Assembly: GCA_017848205.1 (NCBI GenBank)
Contig: JAGDDO010000101.1
Location: 1-9,456 of the forward strand
Direction of reading: 5' to 3'
DNA length: 9,456 bases
Source: Oscillospiraceae bacterium
Lineage (GTDB): Bacteria; Bacillota_A; Clostridia; Oscillospirales; Ruminococcaceae
The notes under the pieces are model-generated. The model was not told the origin of the DNA. It ran no database searches and saw nothing but the letters and a program-made list of their open reading frames with translations. Positions 4,539-9,456 of the stretch are shown piece by piece. The first letter of the stretch is position 1. Every line of letters starts with the position of its first letter. Both the position numbers and the translations under genes were made by a program.

Positions 4539-6218
4539 TCAGGTGGCCGGTACAGCGTCGGAACCGTGTCTGAGGTTCTGGCTTAGCTGTTCGAAGGTTA
4601 TGCCGTATTTCTGGGCGATCTCACGGGCGTAGCTCTGGCCGTCAGGCTTTTTCTGAACCATTTTGTAGGAGCGCTTTCCGTCCTCGTTTTCCATTACAAG
4701 ACTGTCAGCGCCGCAGACTGCATCCGGGATCTTTCCGAAATCTTCGGCATGTTCGGCGAGTTCGTGCATGTGAGTGTTGAAGAAAGCACGCGATCCGAGA
4801 CAGCAGAGATATTTGATGACATCTTCTGCGATGTACAGAGATTCGGTGTGACTGGTCGTTGCAAATGATTCATTGAAAAGGATCAGGCTGTTGCTGTCAG
4901 CTGTCCTGCAAATCTCGTTGAAACGGGCTGATTCTTCACCGAGACGGCCGAGGGAAACGGTTTTTTCCTCTTCAACAGGGAAGTGAGAGTAGATGCCGCT
5001 GCACGGACGTAATTTTGCGGCTGAAGCCGGTGTGAAAACACCTGCCTGATACATAATGAATGCAAGGCCGAGCGCCTGTGTGATAATAGTTTTGCCGCCG
5101 CGGTTCGGACCGGTGAGAATGTGGATGTTTCGTTCCTTTGTAAAGCTTAAGTCGTTGCAGACTATGTTTTCCTTTACCATGCCCTTAACGTGGCAGATGG
5201 CAAGCTTTATGTTGTAAAGATTCGTAAACTCAGAGTCGCCCGATGATGTTTCTGCGGTGCAGACAGGGAGACCTGCTTTTTTTATACGTTCTTCAAGCTC
5301 GATAAATCTTGTGTAGAAAAGGAATTCGTCAGTAAGATCGACAAGCACCTTTCCGCTCAGATCAGCATACTTGTCTATGATCTTCTTAACTTTTGAAGTA
5401 GTGGACGGAAGCATTCTGGTGATGATGTTGTTTAAATTGGTCATCAGCATATTGTTTCCGCCAGTTGTGGTGCCGGTTACTCCTAATTCGAGCGTTTCAT
5501 ATGCATTTCTGTGGGTAGTCATTTTAAACTGTAAAGTTTCATTGTCGTCATTAAACTTGTCGTTTCTGTGGAACTTTACGAAGTTTTTGAGCACGCTTTC
5601 CTCGGTGAAGTAGAAGCTGTTTATTGATACCAGACCGGATTCGATAACGTTGAAATTGGAATCAAGATTAACGCCCAGGGTAACGCTTCGTACATTGTCG
5701 ATATCCCTGAGAGCGTATCCTATGTCCTTGCCAAGTTCTTCGAATCCGCTTCCTTCGCATATGCCGGCAACATATTTTTTCAGTTTTTTCAGACCTTCCG
5801 AATGAAAATCGTGTCCGGAGATAAGTTCATTTATCTTCGTAAGAGCGAAAGCATATGACCGAAGCGCAGTGAGACGTGTTACCAGTACCATAAGATCATT
5901 GCTCTTTTTTATGTAATGATCAGGCATTCTTGCACGCAGCCAGGAGAAGATATCATGGAGCTTGCTGCACAGTTCGGGTTCGCTGCTCAGTTCATGATAG
6001 ATGTCATTACGATATGCGATCGTTTTCGGGTTTGTCGGAATGTGGGTAAGAACATCGGTGATGAGCTTTATTTCCGAAGGACTGTGTCCGATATTCTCTG
6101 CAAGAAACTCTACCGACAGATCACAGCGGGTGTTCGGACTGATCTCGAAAAAAGTTTCATTCGGATCGGGTACCAGCAGGCTGAACTGCTGAAGTTCGGA
6201 AACATCTGTTTTTTTCAT
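4539..6218 (-). CDS. MutS-like ATPase lacking the mismatch-recognition domain
   Basis: The start is ATG at 6216-6218 (MKKTDVSELQ), preceded on the minus strand by AAGGAGG (6226-6232) seven bases away; a longer reading adds eleven residues without support. The 559-residue protein has no N-terminal mismatch-binding domain. Residues about 30-300 are helical and resemble the lever/clamp part of MutS. Residues about 350-545 are the MutS-type ATPase: Walker A TGPNRGGKT (369-377), the SLGRLGEESARFNEI segment (422-436) at the place of the dimer-contact signature, Walker B LILFNE (445-450) and the NTHMHEL switch (481-487). Walker B has Asn where MutS1 has Asp, as I recall for other short clostridial relatives. 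Role unknown: mismatch repair as such is unlikely, and recombination or DNA-structure processing is only a guess. The gene stands alone. Confidence 0.88.
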   Translation of the reverse strand: MKKTDVSELQQFSLLVPDPNETFFEISPNTRCDLSVEFLAENIGHSPSEIKLITDVLTHIPTNPKTIAYRNDIYHELSSEPELCSKLHDIFSWLRARMPDHYIKKSNDLMVLVTRLTALRSYAFALTKINELISGHDFHSEGLKKLKKYVAGICEGSGFEELGKDIGYALRDIDNVRSVTLGVNLDSNFNVIESGLVSINSFYFTEESVLKNFVKFHRNDKFNDDNETLQFKMTTHRNAYETLELGVTGTTTGGNNMLMTNLNNIITRMLPSTTSKVKKIIDKYADLSGKVLVDLTDEFLFYTRFIELEERIKKAGLPVCTAETSSGDSEFTNLYNIKLAICHVKGMVKENIVCNDLSFTKERNIHILTGPNRGGKTIITQALGLAFIMYQAGVFTPASAAKLRPCSGIYSHFPVEEEKTVSLGRLGEESARFNEICRTADSNSLILFNESFATTSHTESLYIAEDVIKYLCCLGSRAFFNTHMHELAEHAEDFGKIPDAVCGADSLVMENEDGKRSYKMVQKKPDGQSYAREIAQKYGITFEQLSQNLRHGSDAVPAT

Positions 6219-6279
6219 GGCTTTTCCTCCTTGTAGGCGATAACTGTACAAATACGATCCCCGAACGGTCCCTGTTTTT

Positions 6280-6308
6280 ATTATACAACAACTAAAATAA
6301 AAAGTAAA
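6280..6308 (-). promoter_or_regulatory. Promoter of the MutS-like gene
   Basis: On the minus strand TTTACT (6303-6308), 17 bases, TATAAT (6280-6285). The -10 is perfect and the -35 matches four of six. Transcription would start near 6273, about 55 bases before the start codon. AAATGT-CTAA-ACATTT (6306-6321), a perfect 6-bp dyad, touches the -35 box and could be an operator. Confidence 0.65.
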
Positions 6309-6351
6309 TGTCTAAACATTTTTATTTATTGCGATAATTTTACGAAACATG

Positions 6352-6408
6352 CAATAAGTGCGGTCGGGAAATACGTAATCATGCCTTTTTTAATTTCTTC
6401 ACTTATTG
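6352..6408. promoter_or_regulatory. Inverted repeat CAATAAGTG ... CACTTATTG in the divergent control region
   Basis: Two 9-bp arms, at 6352-6360 and 6400-6408, are exact reverse complements 39 bases apart. The right arm overlaps the -35 box of the CotH gene. They could be paired binding sites of one regulator; they are too far apart to call a transcription terminator. In AT-rich DNA a chance match cannot be excluded. Confidence 0.35.
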
Positions 6409-6434
6409 TCAAATTGCCGAAAAAGTGCTATAAT
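6406..6434 (+). promoter_or_regulatory. Promoter of the CotH-lipoprotein pair
   Basis: TTGTCA (6406-6411), 17 bases, TATAAT (6429-6434). The -10 is perfect and the -35 has one mismatch. Transcription would begin near 6441, leaving a leader of about 80 bases that contains a hairpin. Confidence 0.75.
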
Positions 6435-6443
6435 AATAAAACA

Positions 6444-6479
6444 CTGTCCGTGATCATCGGGGTCAAGATGATCAGGCAG
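6444..6479 (+). promoter_or_regulatory. Hairpin in the leader of the CotH mRNA
   Basis: TGATCATC (6451-6458) and GATGATCA (6467-6474) pair perfectly around an 8-base loop, GGGGTCAA. Below a two-base bulge, CTGTC (6444-6448) and GGCAG (6475-6479) add five pairs including a wobble. The structure begins at or just after the predicted transcription start. No T-tract follows, so it is not a terminator. It could stabilise the 5' end or, as DNA, be an operator with two TGATCA half-sites. Confidence 0.5.
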
Positions 6480-6523
6480 CACATGGATAAAATATTATTT
6501 ATGATTAGGAAGGATGGGGTTTT

Positions 6524-8434
6524 ATGAAAAATAAGATCATTGCATTTCTGGCAGCTCTGACTGTTTGTCTGGGAAATGGAGCCTGGCTATGTGAAGCAGG
6601 ATGGCAGAACGACGGTATTGTTCCGGCTTCCGCAGCTGAAAAAAAGGGAGGAACTGCAGTATCAGGTGATTACGCCAATGCCTCTCTGTTTGATGACTCA
6701 AAGGTGCATACCGTAAATATTATCATTTCAGATGATGAGTGGAGAAAGATCGCTGAAGCTGATTCTGAAATCAGGGAGTATGCGTGCTGCGATGTCGAGA
6801 TCGACGGTGAGATGTTTCGAAATGTCGGATTAAAGGCGAAGGGACATGCGTCCTTTAACTTTGCAAGAGGCAGGAGAGACAGAACCAGAGAACGTGTCGG
6901 ACTGAGGATAAGCTTTGACAGAAATGACAAAAACACGACCTATCATGGTCTGGACAAGCTGTCACTTAATAACCTTGCAGCAGATACTACCTGCATGAAA
7001 GATTTTATCGCTTATCATATGATGAACGATATGGGAGTACATTCTCCGCTGTCATCGTATACTCTTGTTAAGAAAAACGGTGAAGACTTTGCACTTTTTC
7101 TCGCTGTGGAGGACGTTGACAAAAGCTTTGCTGTCAGAAATTACGGTGACGAAGAGGTTGATCTTTATCAGCCGGAATCAGAATCCGCCACACATCAGTC
7201 CGATCTGAATGCTGTTCTCCGCGTTTTTTCCGGCAGAGAATATGAAAACATGGATACGACCGACCGCGTGGAACCATGGTGTATCATATCTGAAAAAATG
7301 CATCCTGAAAACCTGAAGGATGCTGCCTGCTGCCGCTGGATAGATGATGATCCTGCTTCCTATCAGAATATATGGGATTCCGATGAACTGAAATGCACTG
7401 ATGAAGACAGGAAAGTGATGATGAACTGTCTTGACAGGCTAAATAACGGCAGCAGCGAGGACGCACTTTCCGTGCTTGATACAGATCAGCTTATGAGATA
7501 CTGGGCTGTACACGGTTTTATGAATAATTACGACAGCCTGGTCGGAAAAGCCCGTGCGTGGAATTTCTATATCTGTGAGAGAAACGGAGTGCTTTCCTAT
7601 ATTCCGTGGGATTACAATGAATCGTTCGGCGGAATGGATGCCAGAGTCGTTATAAGGGATGTATTCGGTGATCTTGCTGTTGACACCGCTCCTGTCGGAC
7701 TTGACAATGTAATGTCTGCTGAAAAAGACCTTATCAACATGCCGATAGACAATCCGAATCGCGCCGGAGGGGTCGAACTGTTACCTATGCTCGGTAAATG
7801 GATAAGTAATGATGAGTGCAGAAACAGGTACCATGAAATATGCAGAGATCTGACCGCACTGGAGGCGCGCTATAAGGAGTTTACAGATCATACGCAGAAG
7901 CTTATCGTGCCGTATGTACAAAAGGGACTTACATTCTATACCGAAGAACAGTTTAATGATGCCATGAAGAATATGGATCTTTATATGCAGTATCGTTTTG
8001 AGTCATACAGAAAACAGACAGACGGCAGTATGCCATCCACCTGGGAAGGCCAGAAGGAAAAGCCTGAGACGCTTATCGAACCTGAAGGACTGGAACTTTA
8101 TAAAATGGCATCTGCGACAAGTACAATAAACTGTCCTCCGGCACAGGTTATCAATCCTGTTGTAAACGCTTTTCTGGGAAAAGATCCCGACAGAAGTTCG
8201 GCACATTTATCACAGCTTGTTCTTGACTATTTCAAAGATCCTGAAACCATGTTTGACAAGGTACCGGTACTGATACAGGAGCCTTCGTGCCGTGGTGAGG
8301 CAGTTAAGATCATGCATAAAAAATACGGAACCGAAAGTATGTTTGCAGTTCATGGCGGTCCGCCTGTACAGGGAGCGACGGAAGACAGAACGAAGGATAC
8401 AGGGAAAGCAGCAAACGCTGAACAGGGGGAATAA
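6524..8434 (+). CDS. Secreted CotH-family protein
   Basis: ATG 6524 follows AGGAAGGA (6507-6514). The 636 residues start with a signal peptide: a hydrophobic run at 5-22 and an ASA/A site near 37-38. The CotH kinase-like fold spans about 60-500. Visible family motifs are LSLNNLAADTTCMKDFIAYHM (147-167), VEDVDKSFAVRNYG (195-208), RWIDDDPASYQNIWDS (271-286) and IPWDYNESFGG (360-370), the last carrying the acidic metal-binding site expected of the kinase. Two positions depart from the clostridial relatives I recall: LYQPES (214-219) where LYKP is usual, and WNFYIC (346-351) where HNYYLY is usual, so catalysis may be altered. Residues 515-636 have no recognised domain and include VHGGPPVQGA. CotH of Bacillus phosphorylates spore coat proteins; secreted relatives in gut clostridia have unknown targets. 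The next gene begins two bases later. Confidence 0.88.
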   Translation: MKNKIIAFLAALTVCLGNGAWLCEAGWQNDGIVPASAAEKKGGTAVSGDYANASLFDDSKVHTVNIIISDDEWRKIAEADSEIREYACCDVEIDGEMFRNVGLKAKGHASFNFARGRRDRTRERVGLRISFDRNDKNTTYHGLDKLSLNNLAADTTCMKDFIAYHMMNDMGVHSPLSSYTLVKKNGEDFALFLAVEDVDKSFAVRNYGDEEVDLYQPESESATHQSDLNAVLRVFSGREYENMDTTDRVEPWCIISEKMHPENLKDAACCRWIDDDPASYQNIWDSDELKCTDEDRKVMMNCLDRLNNGSSEDALSVLDTDQLMRYWAVHGFMNNYDSLVGKARAWNFYICERNGVLSYIPWDYNESFGGMDARVVIRDVFGDLAVDTAPVGLDNVMSAEKDLINMPIDNPNRAGGVELLPMLGKWISNDECRNRYHEICRDLTALEARYKEFTDHTQKLIVPYVQKGLTFYTEEQFNDAMKNMDLYMQYRFESYRKQTDGSMPSTWEGQKEKPETLIEPEGLELYKMASATSTINCPPAQVINPVVNAFLGKDPDRSSAHLSQLVLDYFKDPETMFDKVPVLIQEPSCRGEAVKIMHKKYGTESMFAVHGGPPVQGATEDRTKDTGKAANAEQGE

Positions 8435-8436
8435 CT

Positions 8437-9294
8437 ATGAAAAGAACACTATGTACCGGACTTGCAGTATTTCTGATGACAATGTGTTTTGTCAGCTGCA
8501 GCAGTTCAGAAAATAATAATGCAGACGATTCTGCACCGGAAAGAATCATAATACCGGAAGAAAACAGAGAGAACGCAGAAAACATGGATGCCGTAACGGG
8601 AACTGACAGTACGGAAACAGGTAAACCGGACAGGGAAGGCGCTCCGCAGCTAACACTTGATCTTGATGCAGAGTATGATGAATCAAAGTTTCTTAATTAT
8701 GTGGATGTACCTTCATGCAAGCCTGTCAGCAATGCTGACGAAGATGATTTCACCGGAATGTGGGAAGCAGACGTTATAGTAAAGGGTGACACTGCATATG
8801 ATACGATATGCGGTATTCCTTTATCTGCTACCGGTCATCTTGTGATAAGTGAGAATGGTTCAGGTGAATTTATAAATATCCAGCCTGTGACAGTAAACGG
8901 TAAACAGCAGGGCGGTCCTCCTCAGAACACGACTGCGGAACAGCCGCAGGCTGAGGCGGCTGAAACAGAGTTACCTCTGACCTGGGCTTTCGAAAATGGT
9001 TCGCTGAATGTTTCTGTAACCATACCGGTTGGTCCTCCTGAAGACAGGCAGGCTCCGGATGCATTAAAAACCGCAGGAGAAAGTGCCCCTGATGTAAAAG
9101 GACCACCTCCGAAACAGATGACACTTCAGATGACAGATGACGGACGTATCCTTACAGTATCTGCCGATTCTGACGGTACGATGACTTCGGCCTATTACAG
9201 GAAAGTTGATTCCTTTGAAGCATTTGACTGGAGTACTGTCCGGTTTGATTTTGATTCAGTCTGCAGCGGTAAAGTGAATGATGACCGGCCGTAG
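8437..9294 (+). CDS. Lipoprotein of unknown function, partner of the CotH gene
   Basis: ATG 8437 lies two bases after the CotH stop, with its ribosome site AGGGGGA (8424-8430) inside the end of that gene, so the two are co-translated from one mRNA. The 285-residue product has a lipoprotein signal, with FVSC placing the lipidated cysteine at residue 21. A Ser/Asn/Asp/Glu-rich linker of about 60 residues follows. From about residue 105 (FTGMWEADVIV) strand-forming segments alternate with turns, ending DGRILTVSADSDGTMTSAYYRKV. This resembles small lipocalin-like lipoproteins common in Firmicutes (weak, from memory). A Pro/Gln-rich insert, GGPPQ, VGPPED and KGPPPKQ, breaks up the barrel and echoes GGPP in the CotH C-terminus. 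It would sit on the outer face of the membrane. It may be a CotH substrate or holder, but nothing proves this. Confidence 0.8.
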   Translation: MKRTLCTGLAVFLMTMCFVSCSSSENNNADDSAPERIIIPEENRENAENMDAVTGTDSTETGKPDREGAPQLTLDLDAEYDESKFLNYVDVPSCKPVSNADEDDFTGMWEADVIVKGDTAYDTICGIPLSATGHLVISENGSGEFINIQPVTVNGKQQGGPPQNTTAEQPQAEAAETELPLTWAFENGSLNVSVTIPVGPPEDRQAPDALKTAGESAPDVKGPPPKQMTLQMTDDGRILTVSADSDGTMTSAYYRKVDSFEAFDWSTVRFDFDSVCSGKVNDDRP

Positions 9295-9312
9295 GCTGCA
9301 GAAAAAAAGGTT

Positions 9313-9339
9313 ACACAGGTTTCGTTCCGGAACCTGCGT
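9313..9339 (+). terminator. Repeat hairpin, copy 4 (hairpin 1 only)
   Basis: ACACAGGTTTCG (9313-9324) pairs with CGGAACCTGCGT (9328-9339), loop TTC: eleven of twelve pairs with one wobble. Compared with copy 2, two adjacent pairs in the stem have both partners changed (G-C to C-G and C-G to A-T), so pairing is kept while sequence is not. An A-run precedes it and AATATAAATAT follows. No second hairpin can be seen. It lies about 20 bases after the lipoprotein stop and probably ends the CotH-lipoprotein mRNA. Confidence 0.65.
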
Positions 9340-9379
9340 AATATAAATATGGGGATGTTAAGAAACTCTCCTTAAAAGT

Positions 9380-9439
9380 AAACCAGCATATCTAAAACTA
9401 CGTATTTACGTGAGTAAGATATGCTGGTTTTGTAGTGTT
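9380..9439. terminator. Long stem-loop (stem-loop family, copy B)
   Basis: AACCAGCATATCT (9381-9393) pairs perfectly with AGATATGCTGGTT (9417-9429), with one more A-T pair outside. TTTT and then GTAGTGTT follow. The 23-base loop contains a small inner stem ACGT-ATTT-ACGT. The layout, the CATATC/GATAT arms, the TACGTA loop and the trailing TAGTGTT match copy A at 4454-4516. It works as a terminator in either direction. The last bases of the window (9440-9456) hold a T-run and nothing else I can name. Confidence 0.75.
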
Positions 9440-9456
9440 CAGGACTTTTTTAACAG

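Noticed and set aside
5371..6236. Plus-strand reading frames inside the MutS-like gene
   Set aside because: They lie fully opposite a gene with clear ATPase motifs and show no ribosome site or recognisable domain.
6219..6251. Upstream start for the MutS-like protein adding eleven residues
   Set aside because: The extension would run through the AAGGAGG site that clearly serves the ATG at 6216-6218.
6352..6408. Terminator from the CAATAAGTG/CACTTATTG inverted repeat
   Set aside because: The 39-base loop and the lack of a T-tract after the right arm do not fit an intrinsic terminator, and no gene ends nearby.

Overview
The window looks like chromosome from a moderately AT-rich anaerobic Firmicute, most likely Ruminococcus or a close relative in the Oscillospiraceae. 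This rests on a secreted BspA-type leucine-rich-repeat protein ending in a two-loop dockerin, the tail of a second dockerin gene at the left edge, clostridial-style CotH and MutS-like proteins, strong AGGAGG-type ribosome binding sites and near-consensus TTGACA/TATAAT promoters. The genus is an inference; there is no rRNA or housekeeping marker.

Left part (1-1000): the end of a dockerin gene that carries an in-frame TGA, a run of hairpins, then a leftward solitary RelB/DinJ-type antitoxin gene with its own promoter and a likely operator. The rest of this intergenic region holds a second copy of a two-hairpin repeat, a near-perfect palindrome and a consensus promoter for the next gene. Middle left (1042-2790): a secreted LRR_5/BspA protein of 582 residues with a C-terminal dockerin.

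Centre (2791-4540): a third repeat copy, three 24-bp elements at an exact 32-bp period just upstream of a promoter, a GNAT acetyltransferase fused to a DUF4298-like domain, and a small AT-rich gene for a zinc-ribbon membrane protein. A long stem-loop terminator separates these from the convergent MutS-like ATPase gene (4539-6218, minus strand). A divergent control region (6219-6523) serves this gene and the rightward pair: a secreted CotH-family protein and, two bases later, a lipoprotein of unknown function. The pair ends in a fourth repeat hairpin and a second copy of the long stem-loop found at 4454.

Most coding genes are recognisable families. The less ordinary content is between them. 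(i) A two-hairpin element, present in four copies of varying completeness, keeps its pairing through compensatory changes. (ii) A second long stem-loop occurs twice, also with compensatory changes. (iii) A 21-bp dyad lies upstream of the BspA promoter and, nearly identical, three times in helical phase upstream of the acetyltransferase promoter, which suggests a shared regulator. Functionally, the extracellular genes (two dockerin proteins, CotH, lipoprotein) fit a gut or rumen fibre- or surface-associated bacterium. Nothing in the window forms an obvious defence system, and no complete toxin-antitoxin pair is present.
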